Numbered from the stretch's first letter, positions 12,517 through 25,486 are shown. The stretch is 64,000 bases of DNA from Dryomyza anilis (GCA_951804985.1 OX638132.1:21123529-21187528), one strand, 5' to 3'. Made by a program: numbers and translations. The notes: generated from the letters alone by a model not told the origin.

Positions 12517-13128
12517 TCTGTATGTAATGCATATTTCAGAAATTGAGCGACACTATTATTATTATTATTGTCAGATCATCAAAAAATATTGAACTGGTCG
12601 ATATTGAGACCTGTAAAATTAGATTTTTGTTTGTTACAATCCTTTGCCTGTAAGGTATCGATATTTTAATGTATCGATATTTTAGTTAGCAAACTGTCAG
12701 ATGGGCATTTCCACAGAAAAGTCTACTTTATGTCACATCACGTCACCCTCATTGATTAACCATTCGATTACTGAAAATTGACAGAAAAATCCTCTTTTGG
12801 CATGAGGTTAATTAATTAATTAATCTGTAAGTAATGGATATTTCAGAAATTGAGCCACACTATTATTATTATTGTGAGATCATCAAAAAATATCATCAAA
12901 CTACTCGATATTGAGACCTGTAAAATTAGATTTTTGTTTGTTACAGTCCTTTGCCTGTAAGGTATCGATATTTTAATGTATCGATATTTTAATGTATCGA
13001 TATTTTAATTGGCGACTGTCAGCATTTCCCCAGAAAAGTCTACTTTATGTCACATCACGTCACCCTCTTTGATTAACCATTCGATTCCTAAAAATTCACA
13101 GAAAAATCATCTTTTGGCATGAAGTTAA
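12517..13128. repeat. Tandem duplication, about 307-bp unit
   Basis: Two adjacent diverged copies offset by about 307 bp. Shared landmarks include TCTGTA(T/A)GTAATG, CACTATTATTATTAT, TTGAGACCTGTAAAATTAGA and TTATGTCACATCACGTCACC. Copy two has one more TATCGATA than copy one. Confidence 0.85.
12656..13002. promoter_or_regulatory. Cluster of five TATCGATA sites
   Basis: Palindromic TATCGATA octamers at 12656-12663, 12672-12679, 12963-12970, 12979-12986 and 12995-13002, with 16-bp steps inside each group. TATCGATA is the established core of the fly DRE, bound by DREF and overlapping the BEAF-32 site. Whether they are bound here is inference. Confidence 0.45.
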
Positions 13129-13790
13129 TTGAACCAAGTTTTCAGTGTTGCCACGGAAATACATTTGTCGTTCATTAAAATGAACGTAACATTTTTTTTT
13201 TATTCTAACCGAAATGTTAGTCCTCGCAACTGCACGTTCGGTTGTCGTAACCTCGTGATTGCATTTTTCATTCTGCCAAAATTTGACGTTTGTGCATTTG
13301 TTAAGGCAACTGAGTACGTTATTGTATCAACAAAATAAATAACAAACAGCAACCTCATGTCTATCAGCAGTTCGGTTGCCAGTTTCTTGACAAAAATTAT
13401 GAATACATGCAGAAATAAATAAACATCAAAAATTTTCACGAGTGGCAAACAATAGGAAATTCATTAATTAAGTAAAAATGCGAAATAAATATATGAATAT
13501 TATTAAAATAATGAATGAATTCAATACAAATTGCTGTTTAGCTAGTGAAATATAATAAATATATGTGACCATATCTGGCATTAAAAATAGTTTTTTATTT
13601 TGTTTAATTATGATAAATAAAATAATAAATGTGTCTTCACACTGTTTTTATTTTTCAGAGAACAGGAATAGATATATTTTTTGAAATTGTGTGCGTGACA
13701 TATTTACGCATCAAAAATACATATAAAAAAACTTTGCATAAATAAGTTTTCTATATAAAAAAATATTATCAAAATAAAATTTTCAATTGG
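13129..13790. other. AT-rich spacer
   Basis: Contains a small perfect hairpin (CGTTCATT/AATGAACG near 13168). No gene is supported; the 82- and 69-residue ORFs on opposite strands overlap each other and look random. Confidence 0.4.
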
Positions 13791-16480
13791 AGATTTCAGC
13801 ATGCTTGCTGGCTTGGAGCTTGGCACAACCTCATGCTTGCTGACTAGGAGGTTAGCACAATCCCATTCGTGCTGACTAGGAGGTTGGTACAACCTCCTAA
13901 TCAGCAAGTTTTCACAACCGAATAAATCGGTAGGGCAATTTTGTTGGTTGCCGCAACAAATCAGTTTTCTGTGTGTGTATTCCGTTGGCTCTTGGAATAT
14001 ACTCCGAATTGTTCTAAAACGGTTCGAAATTGGTTGTAGTCAAAACTACTACTCCTTTAGTTTGACAATAACAAACGACTAAGTGGTTCAGAGAACCGAA
14101 TAAGTTGGTTGGCGTAACAAATCTCTATCTGTGTGCATAGTTTATAAACAAATAACTATTTTTTTCAAAGTTACTGATTTAGTATTACCAAAATTTTTGG
14201 AAGAACGAAAAAATTAATTGTAACAACCAACTTCATACGCGTAAAACGAATGTTTGTTGACGGAGCTGCCATACTCGGTTGGCGCTTGAAATATTAGCCT
14301 AGACACACTCCATATTGTTCTCTAACTGTTCTAAATTGTTCTAAAACTGTTGGAAATTGGTTGGAGTCCGAATTAGAACTTTTTTAGTTTTGACTAAAAG
14401 AACCGACTAAGCGGTTGAGAGAAACGAATAAGTTGGTTGGGCAGAGAATTAGTTGGCGCAACAAATCTCTATTCTCTGTGTATAAAAAACCATTTAATAG
14501 TATCCTCATTTTGATATTTTCATATTAGGTTTAAATTTGTTTAAAGTACCACAATTAAGAAATTCTTACACAAAAAAGCTGTATTCTTCATTAAGTGAAT
14601 AAAATTAATTCTAAATTTGTTATTTTTAATTCGAGAATATTACAAAACAAAATGCAAATCACCTGCCTGCCGATTGAATTAAAACATAAAACAAATAAAA
14701 GCAGGTGAACATAATATAAAATGATGTAAACAAAGTAAAACTCAACGCCAAATTGACATAAACAGAGAGCCAGGCGACGAAAAAAAAGAGGAAACAGAGA
14801 AAAAGAGAGAGCTTTTAATGTCGCCATTGGGGCTGCATGTTGATTATTTTGACTTTGAAATCGTTGGGATGGATATGCCAGGATGTGGGTCACAACACAG
14901 AAATGATTTCAATTTCAGTTGAATTCGCTCGCTCTTGGTTGGCGCCCGACAAGTGCTACTTCTGTTCATTGTGTTTCGTAAAAGTGCTCGTGGCGGTGCA
15001 GACAAATGCTTGTGTATTAAATATAATAAATAATGCTCTATTAGAAAATTGTATTAAAAAAAATAAAAAAATTACGAAAATTAAAACTGATAAAATAAAC
15101 CATATACTTTGGAAATACCCAAGGTTTGTATAATTGTATTCAAATACAAACATATGGAACGAAAATCTTAATTTTAACAAATCAGTTTCTGTTATGACAA
15201 AAAAATTAATAAAATAAAAAATTGGTATGCAATATAATTTAATTTATGTCAAACTCTTTTTCCCAGCAAAATTATGATGGATAAAATAAATTCGTTTTAT
15301 AGAAATATTTGCTGATATACATTGTTCACATTTTTCTTTCTCATAATTCTTTCCCAACATTTATCCCTGCAAATAGTAAAATATTTTTTTGACATGAAGT
15401 TGGAAGAATGCAAAAATTAGTTGTACCAACTAACTTCATTCGGTTAAATCGAATGGTTTACAAATTTGCTGGCGAAACTGCCATATTAGCCTATACAATA
15501 TTAGTCTATACACCCTCCTAATGGTTCTAAATCTGCGCTAAATTGTTCTAAAACTGTTCGAAATTGGTTGTAGTCAAAACTACTACTCTTTTAGTTTGGC
15601 AATAACAATCGACTAAGCTGTTGAAAGGACCTAAAAAGTTAGTTGGGCAAAGAGTTGGTTGGTACAACAAATCTCTATTCTGTGTATGCGATAATTTTTT
15701 TCCAGAAATAATCTTTACAAAAAATATCTTATTACTTTTTTTTTAATACTAATTTGAATGTTTTGGGGATTTTTTTTTCTCCATGAAATTTCCCGAGTGA
15801 AAATTATTAGGGTTAGACTTATTTTCGCACCGTACCAGATTTTGTACGATAAGGCGTTCTTAACAAAGGAAAACTACATACAAAAACCTCATTTGGCATG
15901 AGGTTGGAAGAAAAAAAAATAGTTATAAAAACCAACTTCATTCGGAATTTTCTACAAATTTGTTGGCGGAACTTCCCAAGCAGCTAATTACTAGGTTTCT
16001 CGTAGAAATTTGAAGAATATTCGCCAGTGAAAAACTAGTCAAAACCTTGTCGTTTACTGGTAGGGAATTGACTAGTTTTCAACCAGTTTTTGGCTACTTT
16101 TGGCAAGTTTTCGGCTAGTTTATAATAAATTGTGTATGTTTTTAGCTAGTGTCTAGCCAGTTTCTGTCCCGCCCAGAAACCGAAGAGTATTACTGAATAG
16201 TATCTGGTCGGAAGATGCATCACTTGCCAGTAACTGGTAGGTTTACTTGCCAGAAACTAGACAAGTGATTAGAAAGACTATCTGGATACTGGTAGGAATT
16301 TGGTAGAAATTGTTGCTTTGCTGCCTTATTGGATTGACGTTTGAAATATCAGCTTATACACACTCCAAATTGTTCTAAAACATTATTCTAAAAAAGTTAT
16401 AAATTGGTTGTTCAAACAACAACTCTTTTAGTTTTGACTATACGAACCGACTAAGCGTTTGAGAGAATCGAATGGGCAAC
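13790..16480. repeat. Cluster of diverged repeats of one family
   Basis: At least four degenerate copies of a sequence with GAATAAGTTGGTTGG, CAACAAATCTCTATTCTGTG and AATTGGTTGTAGTCAAAACT (around 13900, 14100, 14450, 15650 and 16400). A different repeat rich in CTAGTTTCTGG/CCAGTAACTGG (15970-16330) is inserted among them; a fragment of that second repeat lies near 35290-35400. Confidence 0.6.
14725..15010 (+). other. GC-richer unique block, possible promoter or exon
   Basis: Unlike the flanking repeats, it holds mixed-composition sequence such as GGCGCCCGACAAGTGC and GTGCTCGTGGCGGTGCAGAC. An Inr-like TCAGTT lies at 14915-14920, but I see no DPE at the required spacing. The overlapping 98- and 100-residue ORFs are not recognisable. 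Function unknown. Confidence 0.25.
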
Positions 16481-16489
16481 AAGTTCATT

Positions 16490-16940
16490 TGATATTCAGA
16501 TATTTTCATTTGAATTCAGAAAATTTACATTTGAAATTCAGAAAATTTCCATTTGAAATTTAAATGGTAATTTCTGAATTTCAAATGGAAAGTTCTGAAT
16601 ATCAATTGGAAATTTCTGAATTTCAAATGAAAATTTGTGAATTTCAAATGTAAATTTTTGAATTTCAAATGAAATTTTGTGAATTTCAAATGGAAATTTC
16701 TGAATCTCAAATGGAAATTTCGGAATTTCAATTGATGTCTTTTAAATTTTAACTGGAATTTGTGAATATCAATTGGTGACTTTTGAATTTCAGAATTTCA
16801 AGTGATGTCTTTTGAATTTCAACTGGAATTTCTCAATTTCAATTAATCTCTTTTGAATTTCAAATGGAATTTCTAAATTTCAAATGAAATTTCTGTATTT
16901 TAATTAACGTGTTTTGAATTTCAATTGATTTTTCTGAATT
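16490..16940. repeat. Minisatellite GAATTTCAAATGGAAATTTC
   Basis: Irregular tandem repeat of units built from TGAATTTCAAATGGAAATTT, more diverged at the right end. The 68-residue minus-strand ORF is simply the translated repeat. Confidence 0.85.
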
Positions 16941-17456
16941 ACATTTGTAGACGGTGTAGATCAGAGTAACAACTTCAAAAAGCATCACGTTTTGAATCAG
17001 GTACTGATGTAGCAGCCCGAACAGACTGACGGGATTATCTCGGTAAATTATATTCGGTTAAAAATATTAAAGAGAAGTTCTGTTCCTGTACATGATATCG
17101 AATAATGAAATATTATCTGGGTGCAGTGAAGTTTTCAACAATTATTGTCGCGGATTTCTAAAATGTCAGCTACTCTGTCATATTTGCTCTTGTCTTTGAG
17201 ACATATTTTTAATATATTTTTAATATTTTTACCAAAATAGAGAATTAACTTATCTTTACGGCGTTAGAAATATTAAATCTTTTGCTATAATAAAAAAAAT
17301 AATTATATTCAAACCAAATTTCGTTTACAAAATATATGCAAGATAAATTCAAAACTTAATAAAAGGTTTATGCTTGTTAAATAAAGAAAACATAATAACA
17401 AATTTGTTTACGCATACATTTTATGATAAAATCCTTTACTTTGAATGTAATTTGCA
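16941..17456. other. AT-rich spacer
   Basis: No gene, RNA or repeat recognised. Confidence 0.5.
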
Positions 17457-18036
17457 AAATTTCCGTTCGTAAAACAGATAAGAAGTCATTTGGTATGTTT
17501 TATACGGCACCACTTGAAAGGGTATTTTTTTTTAGAGTCACCAACAAATTATGTTTTAATCAGCGCATCAGTTAAAAGAACAAAAACATATTTGATTCAA
17601 ACCTTTCTTGAGGCTTGAGGCTTTACGTTTGTCATAAACATTCCATTAAACATAATGGTTCATACTAGACATCTGCACAAATGGTTCTGAAGTTTCCTCT
17701 GCAAATATGCACTACTGCACTCTACAGTTTTGAATTCATTTCACAAATTTCCGTTCGTAAAACAGATAAGAAGTCATTTGGTATGTTTTATACGGCACCA
17801 CTTGAAAGGGTATTTTTTTTTAGAGTCACCAACAAATTATGTTTTAATCAGCGCATCAGTTAAAAGAACAAAAACATATTTGATTCAAACCTTTCTTGAG
17901 GCTTGAGGCTTTACGTTTGTCATAAACATTCCATTAAACATAATGGTTCATACTAGACATCTGCACAAATGGTTCTGAAGTTTCCTCTGCAAATATGCAC
18001 TACTGCACTCTACAGTTTTGAATTCATTTCACAAAT
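17457..18036. repeat. Near-identical 288-bp tandem duplication
   Basis: The segment starting TTCCGTTCGTAAAACAGATA at 17461 is repeated from 17749 with an offset of 288 bp and no differences that I noticed, so the event is recent. The unit includes the target duplication and the first ~83 bp of the hAT-like element that starts in the second copy. Confidence 0.93.
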
Positions 18037-18767
18037 GACAATCGACAGTATTATAGTGAAGTCTCTTTGAGCGACTTCACTTCACTTCAGTATTTGTTTC
18101 ATTGGTGTCAAGCTCTGTCAAAACATCAAGCCATTCAAAACATTAAATGTTTTGAAAAACACAACAAACGACAACACTGTCGCTGAACATGCAACGAATA
18201 CAGTAGGTGCAGCGAGTGAGCGCAACGAGTAACGAGTGAGAAGACGAACATTGAAAACAACAACAAATCTGACGCTCGTTCGACGGCAGTAATGTTGTTA
18301 TTGGTATTTATGTGTTAATAAAAAATACAACAAACGATATTAAAAAAACGCTTTGGTCGAAAAAAAAATTAAATAACGAAAAATTAAATAATGAAAAAAA
18401 TGTTTTTCGATAAATAAAAAACTTAATATAAAATATTATGTGATTTTCTTATACCTTTTGTTTTTTTTCTGTATTTCAATATTAATGAAAATTCCTACTC
18501 TATTCCTTACTCTAGTAAGAATAATAAAAAAAAATAAAAAATGCACTAAGTACTCGGTGCTGATGACACCGTATTTCAGTATTTGAATGTTTATTGCACA
18601 TCATCATAGACCTCCTCACTTCAGTTTTGTTTTGACAGTACTTGGTTCTTTGTTGTTGTGAGCAAGACATTCATTTGATTTTCAAGCATAGAGTTGACGA
18701 CAGTAAATGTTTTGAAACGAAGTGAATGTCTTGAAGTGGGTTTCAAATCGACTTGTGCAGATGTCTA
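17954..18767. mobile_element. hAT-like MITE, 814 bp, perfect 8-bp duplication
   Basis: Ends TAGACATCTGCACAA / TTGTGCAGATGTCTA are perfect inverted copies, flanked on both sides by GTTCATAC (17946-17953 and 18768-18775). No transposase, so non-autonomous. Confidence 0.88.
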
Positions 18768-18775
18768 GTTCATAC

Positions 18776-20350
18776 ACTAAGCGTACCAAAATGTGTTTGC
18801 ATCGAATATATTAAGATTGCAATCATTAATGATAATAACTTCATGACATATGCTATTTTTAATTATTGTATTTTATAATTAATATATTTTATGATTACTT
18901 ATATTGCCTGCTATTATATAATTGTTGCTACAAAATAAGATTTTATCTGTGGTAATTACATCTACAAAAAATGTACCTAATTTATCGGATAATTTTCATT
19001 TTATTTGAAGAAAAATTTGAGAAAAATGTCTTTCATTTTAAGTACACTTTAGAAAGGGTGACCAGATAGCAATAATAGTTTTTCCAATTGTTATTTTTCA
19101 GCAGCTGTCAAAGTTACAATGACATCCAGCTGTCAAAATATTCAGTTAGGTTTGCAATTTCATCATGTTTCAGCCTTTCATTTTGGCATGGAAAAAAGAT
19201 TAGGACAAATTTTGTATGGCCAGACTAAATTGCCCATCCAAGTGTTAACTGAACTGATAACTTTTCTTACAATGTTATTACACTGTTTGTTACTATGGCA
19301 TTTACATATTTCTCATGTACCTACAACAAATGTTATACGTTGTGTGTCGTGTATTTTATTTTATTTTTATTCATTCGTTTTTAGCTCTTTAATTCGTAGT
19401 CTTCGCGAAGAGCCGCATTTAATTTATTGTGGCCTTTTTTCACAACAACCTAAATGTATATGAATGACGTAACCACGTTGAAATAATGTCTATTAACACA
19501 ACGAAATGCAATAAGAACAATAATAAAAATGAAGACATATCCAGCCAGGTCAGACTAGATATTTCTGAAATAGTTTCCATTAACAAATTCCATTAACAAA
19601 AAAAAAACAATTTAAAAAAAATGATTAAATATACAAAAAGTTATATTAATTTTAAAATAGTTTTCGAACAAATTTCATTTAAAAATTTGAAATAAACGGT
19701 TTTGAATTTGATGTCTCTGTATGAGAATTGTTTTTCAGTTGAACTTTTTTTTTGTTGGTTTAGTTTTGAGTCACATTTTCAAATTAAACTTAGTTTAAAC
19801 CAGATTTAATGTCGTATATATTCAATGGGCCATATTAACAAAAAAAAAAAGTATTTACTTTTGAGCAAGCCTTCATTTTCTGAGCAAATCTTTTATTTTA
19901 TTTCAAAATTTTCAAAGTAATTGGTGAGCCCAACGTTTTTATTAATACCTACCAACTTCTAATTTTATATTCTTGAACCTTTACAAATGGGTTTGAGCAT
20001 AGAAATTAAAGAAAATGCGAAACATTTTGACAATTCGAAGCATTTGTTTCTATTTTTGAGCCAAGTCGCTTTTTGTTAATAGGACCCAATATATCACAAA
20101 TATTTACATAAAATGTAATATTGTATGCCCTTCTGTCTACGTTTGCTTAGGAACTGTAGTGCTATATATAGCAGTAGTAGAAAAAATTAAAATTTAGTTT
20201 AACAATTAAATTTATTTTATAAAAATCGACGTAAAAATGCTGAAATAAACCGAAATCATTATTTAAAACAACTTTTATATATAGTTCGAGAGTACTATTT
20301 TTTGACAGGATACTCAAGTACTGATTTTTGCTATCATTTATAGTTCTTAG
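18776..20350. other. AT-rich spacer with one unlikely ORF
   Basis: A 114-residue plus-strand ORF (19119-19463) is the longest here. It has no recognisable domain, skewed Leu/His content and no sign of splicing or conservation, so it is not called. CAGCTGTCAAA occurs twice just upstream (19101, 19127). Confidence 0.4.
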
Positions 20351-21515
20351 CAAGGATTGAAACCTAAACGAATAAGAAACCTAAACGAGGAAGAAAATCG
20401 GTTTTGGTTTTCTTCCTCGTTTCAGTTTCGGTTACGGTTTTGTATTTTTATAACGAAACGGTTACGGTATAACGATTCCAAGTTACGGTTTCGGTATTTG
20501 TATTATTTTTTTTTATTTTTTTTTTTATATTCAATGTATTTGCCCATATTGTTCAATGTCTTGAAGTAAAAAATAAATTTTACTAACACAAGAATCAATA
20601 ACATAACAATTTTAATCCTATTTTTTTTTTTTAAACCAGTAAGGAAGGTTAGGTCACATGGAACATAAAGTAGAGATATTGTGATAGTTGGTGTGACGAA
20701 GTTAGTGAGAATTATGAAAGTTATAGTCGGTCTAAGCCGACTATAAATACCCTAAACATATGTGAGAATATGTGCGGTTATCATTTTAAGTGATGCATAG
20801 GTCACCAGGGTTTATGAATCATGAAAATAACTACAAATTTGCAATCGCTTAAGAATTTCCATTCATTTGATACATATATTTACAAATTGATAGGTGTACC
20901 GAATTCGATTTTTTTAAACCACAAGCGGGAAACATTATTTTCATATATTTGAGCATAAAGTCAAAAATTATTTGACTAAAAAAAGTCCACTTAAGCCTGC
21001 ATAAAGTAGAATTCATCTGTATAAGTAAATTTTATATGAGGTATTTGAAAATAAGTGGTCGGTTCACAGGTCACAATTGACCGCTCATGCCAATTTTCTT
21101 ATTAAGGCAGCGTAAATATATATATGTAATCTAAATAAGAAGTTTTATTGATCTAGATCTTCTAGTTCGTGATTTCAACAGACGGACATCGCTAAATCAA
21201 GTCAGGAGGTCATGCTGATCATGAATATATATATACTTTTCCAGATATGCTTCCTTCTGGAAATATTTGTTCGAAAAAATATCGTGTTTTGTAGAACACG
21301 AAGGTTTTATTTCTCAGATCTTATTAAATAATATTCAAAGCAGCTTTGTACTTTAGAGCTTCTATATAAAATAATTGGTTTGTTTTATCCTTTATTAAAA
21401 CCGTTTATATCGGTTTTGGATATCGATTTATTTCTGATTTTCGTATAACGGTTTCGGTTTTAAAAGTGAATCGGTTTTAAACGGATATCGGTTTCGGTTA
21501 CTGTTTCAATCCTTG
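20351..21515. mobile_element. hAT-like MITE, 1165 bp, perfect 8-bp duplication
   Basis: Same ends as the 17-5525 element (CAAGGATTGAAACC and inverse), flanked by perfect GTTCTTAG octamers at 20343-20350 and 21516-21523. It supports the reading of the larger element. A different repeat is nested inside. Confidence 0.88.
20641..21258 (-). mobile_element. Dipteran GATCAGCAT/TCCGTCTG repeat (partial)
   Basis: Reverse-oriented copy of the repeat seen complete at 59210-59823: it has GGAAGGTTAGGTCACATG, TATAGTCGGTCTAAGCCGAC and GACGGACATCGCTAAATC, and ends at TGCTTCCTTCTGG without the AGGGTATA tip. It is nested inside the hAT-like element. Confidence 0.75.
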
Positions 21516-21599
21516 GTTCTTAGGCATTTACAATTCTTTGCCGGACAATCCTACCCAATTGAAATCCATCCGTACATTTCTTCCATAGAATTTCTTTAT

Positions 21600-21930
21600 T
21601 ATATACGGATAACCGGATGAAAATTTGATATATGTTAAAAAATATATGTTTAAATATATGATAAAATATATATGTTAAAATTTTATAATTTATTATATAT
21701 GTCAAAATATATATATATGATAGAAAAATATATTTTATTTTATATGTTATTTTATATGTTGGCATATATTTTAACATATATATTTTAAACATATAATTTT
21801 GAACATATAAATATGTTAGTCAATATTAATTATATATGTTTACAACATATATTTTATGGATCTAAAAATATATATGGTAAACATATATAAAAAATATGTT
21901 TATATATGTGAATATATATTTGTAACATAT
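21600..21930. repeat. ATATGTT-rich low-complexity tract
   Basis: Dense TATATGTTAAAATATAT-type sequence; the ORFs in it are low complexity. Confidence 0.7.
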
Positions 21931-21956
21931 ACTGTTTTTGGTGACATTATTTTCAT

Positions 21957-22740
21957 ACGGGTAGAAAAGATTTGTTTGAATATGCTTGAATGTAATTATA
22001 ACGTAATTCGAAAGCACCATATAAATATTAGCAGTAAAATCTAATTACATTATAATTGAATTGTATAATTATTTTGTTCAGATTGAAATATTATTATACG
22101 ATATTTAAACATAAATTGCTTTAATCGCGGATTTACATGAATTTACTATATTAATGTTTCTGTAGATATATATATTTTGCATCAGATATTAATATATGTA
22201 TGTTTGATATTTCTGCTATTTAACACACCCAACGTCAATGAAAGGTTCTTTGAATTATATGTATTTGGTTATTCGTGATGGTTACTGGGTGACAACGAAT
22301 TTAAAAATAATAGAATTAGTATGACAATGCTTTAATTATATGTACGTTTGGCATTACGAAATAACAATTACAACACTGCCTATTTTTAGCACTCAGTAAC
22401 ACTCACATTAATACTTTTTGTTCAAAAGTTCATTTTTGTGAATGAGTTAAGTATCGCCAATCACTGTTAATACCAGTTCGTGACTGTTTTTCCATTAATA
22501 CGAAATGTGAACATCAATATGTTTACATGTAAATAATATGTTTTTCACATTAAAACGTATATATGTTTGAAAGAACGCCGAAAATTGTACATCCTGAACA
22601 TAAATATGTCTGAACAAAAACAAAAATTATAAATATAATAATGTTTTGCAATGCAATATTACTTTTGTTTGCATAAAGCTCCAAAGATATATGTAATGCC
22701 TGCAAAAGTATGTTTGGGATAGCCTTTTTTTTGCAGCGTG
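21957..22740 (+). mobile_element. Repeat family with GCAGCGTG end, copy 1
   Basis: Shares AATGTAATTATAACGTAATT, GGTTACTGGGTGACAACGAA and TTTTTTGCAGCGTG with 43376-44244 (inverted) and 48394-49368 (same orientation). The left end (ACGGGTAGAAAAG) is slightly eroded. Non-coding. Confidence 0.8.
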
Positions 22741-22788
22741 TACTCTTTCCCAAAGTTTTTGAGCGAGGAAGATAATCAAAGAAGAATT

Positions 22789-22991
22789 GAGGAGCTCATT
22801 TTAAAAACGTGCTATGTGGTAGGTTTAGTAAAATCTGAATTATTCTTACTCAATGGTAGAATCAAATTAGAACAAATGTGTTTTCCACTTTTAATATATT
22901 TTTTTTATAAATAATCAAATTTGAGCCGTATATTTGTAAATAATGTGTTTTAATTTTTGAGTGGATAGCACGTTTTAGAAATAGGCTCCTC
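22789..22991. mobile_element. 203-bp MITE with AATT duplication
   Basis: Begins GAGGAGCTCATTTTAAAAAC and ends in GGCTCCTC with an internal GCACGTTTT, flanked by AATT on both sides (22785-22788, 22992-22995). It is the short form of the 1.3 kb element at 50483-51789. Confidence 0.85.
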
Positions 22992-22995
22992 AATT

Positions 22996-23829
22996 GTTAA
23001 GAGCACATTGTCTCAAAAACCGATGTGAAATAAGTATAAACTTAGCCAAGTATTATAATATTATCCAAAATTGATTAAATAAATATATTTATAAAAATAT
23101 CAAAATCATAAAATGAATAACGAAATAATTTAAGAATTTCAGAAATTAATGAAATCCATCCGAGTAGAAATTGGTTAAGGTTAGTCTAATTTCGCATCCG
23201 TCCCTGATTAGTATGCAATATGGTGTTCCTACGAAAGGTCATCTGAAACGATCCAGTTCAGGGTCGACTAAGGTAATTCTAATTTCAAATCCACGTAAGG
23301 CAACCTAATCCTTTAAAAGGAATACTGTTCTTAAGCCTATTCAATGAAACCTAATCGGACGCATGATACAAATTCATTAGAAATTATTGAGACCACTTGT
23401 TGAAATTATTTTTTCTTTGAAGGGCTCGAATTTGGTAAAAACAGTTTCAGCTGAATTTAAATAAACATCTAATGAAATAAGGTTAGCATATAGGTAAGAT
23501 CAGGAAGCCTCATCGGGGAACTTGGTCAGAATAGCAACTTCGAATAGCGTAACGACATTGATGTGGAAACCTCATCATTAGCTTATTTGAAATCAAGCAT
23601 TCCTGATCCGACAATGATTGCATCCTGCACTAAATTTATACAAGAGCAATAATTTTTATAATATTTATGATTGCAAATTACTAAAAATCGTATAGTACAA
23701 TTTCTTCTGGGGAAGTTAGTTCAATTTGATGCAACTACTATTGATTTTTGTATTTTTGATTGAGTAACTATTAAGCTACTTAAAGTGGTCAGAGCACTTA
23801 TGCCCGCAAAGCTTTTGCATATAACATTA
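22996..23829. other. AT-rich spacer
   Basis: No gene, RNA or repeat recognised. Confidence 0.5.
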
Positions 23830-24640
23830 CAGCGTAATGGTCTCCTGCCATTATCGTTGTCCTGAAATGTTGGCTTGTGGTTTGAATACTACAGCAGACA
23901 ATGAGCAACGTTTAGCCGGAGGCTGGAGACGCTTCATAAGTGTAACAAGGCCTACAAAAGTTGTTATTTGTCTTGGCGCAAGTTTCTGCCCTCTTGGGCC
24001 CCCTGGCCTATTAAATTGGACAAGTTTCTGCAACAAATGAAGCAGCAACCATTTCAATGTCAAAATCACAAACTGCACAAGGCTCTCCTATGTGACAACA
24101 TAATTATCATGGTGTGGCAAAAGATGTATGCAACGCATTCTAATGAGTCGCATTAATATTCAGCACCTTCATGGCGTCCAATGTCCCTGACATAATGTAC
24201 GACATGGCTACGGGCAGCTATTTCCATGCCTGCAGTCGAATGATGTCCTTATTGTAGCAACCAGTGTTGTTGTCCTTGTCATCGTGAAGAGCGCACTCAA
24301 AGCACATCATAACACTGAAAATAAATATACATTTTAAAAATAAAAACATAAGTAAAAAAAAAAAACAAAAAATAAAAATAAAACCCAACTAGAGGGACAC
24401 ACAAAATCTGCTCCTGCCACACAGGTGCTGTGCGAATTTCTGCCTAAAAGGATTTTATGTGCAAAGAACCTTTTTGTTTTTGTTCATGTCTGACTTTGGT
24501 CTTTTGTTTGTAAAATTTGTTTAACGCTGCCTGGCGTTGAGGCGGGTAACGTGACGCCGGAAGTCTCAAGTTGTTCCTTTGTGCTGGCAACCTTGCTCAC
24601 GCTTCCGCTTCATTTTGCATGCGACGCACGACACTCGTCT
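23830..24640. other. GC-richer unique block upstream of Esyt2
   Basis: Two segments (23830-24310 and 24385-24640) with balanced composition, for example GGGCCCCCTGGCC near 23997 and GGCGTTGAGGCGGGTAACGT near 24534. They are separated by an A-rich run. No convincing coding frame: short ORFs lie on both strands. The location, 3 kb upstream of the Esyt2 start site, and the lack of repeats make a cis-regulatory block or an unrecognised RNA exon possible. Confidence 0.3.
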
Positions 24641-24847
24641 GAAAAATAATAAAACCTAAAATCTCCATATAAAAATTTAATCTGTGCTGATAGTTTTCGT
24701 CCTTATTACTCCTCATACAGCTCATTTGTTAAATATTTAATTTCAAACCATAAGAAGTTCAATTTGTTGGCGTATACAATATTCAACATGTTTTAGTTTG
24801 CATGTTTCTTGGAATAGCTCTTCATGTGGAGAGTCCAATTCATATTA

Positions 24848-25486
24848 CACTGAGAGAAATGTTTATAAAATATATTACATTGATTTGCTACAAATAAAAT
24901 AATTTTCTCAGCCCCATCCTAACCTCATTCAGATAGTTCTGAATATTTGTGATTGTGAGATTTGAAACGAAAAACGTGGGGCGTAAGAAAAATCGGGATG
25001 GTCGATTCCATAACATGCTAAAACTTAAAAGTGAGCTTTGCAGAAGAAGCCATTAAAGTTAATGTTCCATTTTATATTTTTTTTTCCAAAAATATATTTT
25101 TTTTTAAATTTTACTTAGTCATACATGTCGAGCAAGCATAAATTAGTACAATAAACAAGAACTAATTGAGAACTGAGAAATATAGCAAAAAATTGAACGA
25201 AAAATCAAAATTTTGATTGAAATTTGGTTGGGTGAAGCCAAACAGCATTCTTCAATTTGATGTACATATTTGTTCTATTTTATGTATTTGTTCATTAATA
25301 TTATGAAACGTATTTTTCACATACACTTCATCATATTGAAGAACATTTTTTCGATCATTCATCAAATTGATAATAAATTCATAACAATGATGTTTTATAG
25401 TTATCAATATTATGAAGCGTTTTTCAATACAATAAATTATGGTTTGAATAACCAAATTTATCAATATGATGATGATTTTTTCTGTG
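24848..25486. mobile_element. MITE-like element, TA flanks
   Basis: TA|CACTGAGAGAAATG at the left and TTTTTTCTGTG|TA at the right. Internal sequence is rich in TTCATAATATTATGAA-like palindromes, as in the neighbouring element. The ends match only over the first ten or so bases. Confidence 0.5.

Noticed and set aside
16525..16731. 68-residue minus-strand ORF
   Set aside because: Translation of the GAATTTCAAATG minisatellite.
19119..19463. 114-residue ORF
   Set aside because: No recognisable domain, no splice or promoter context, unusual composition; could be chance in 64 kb.
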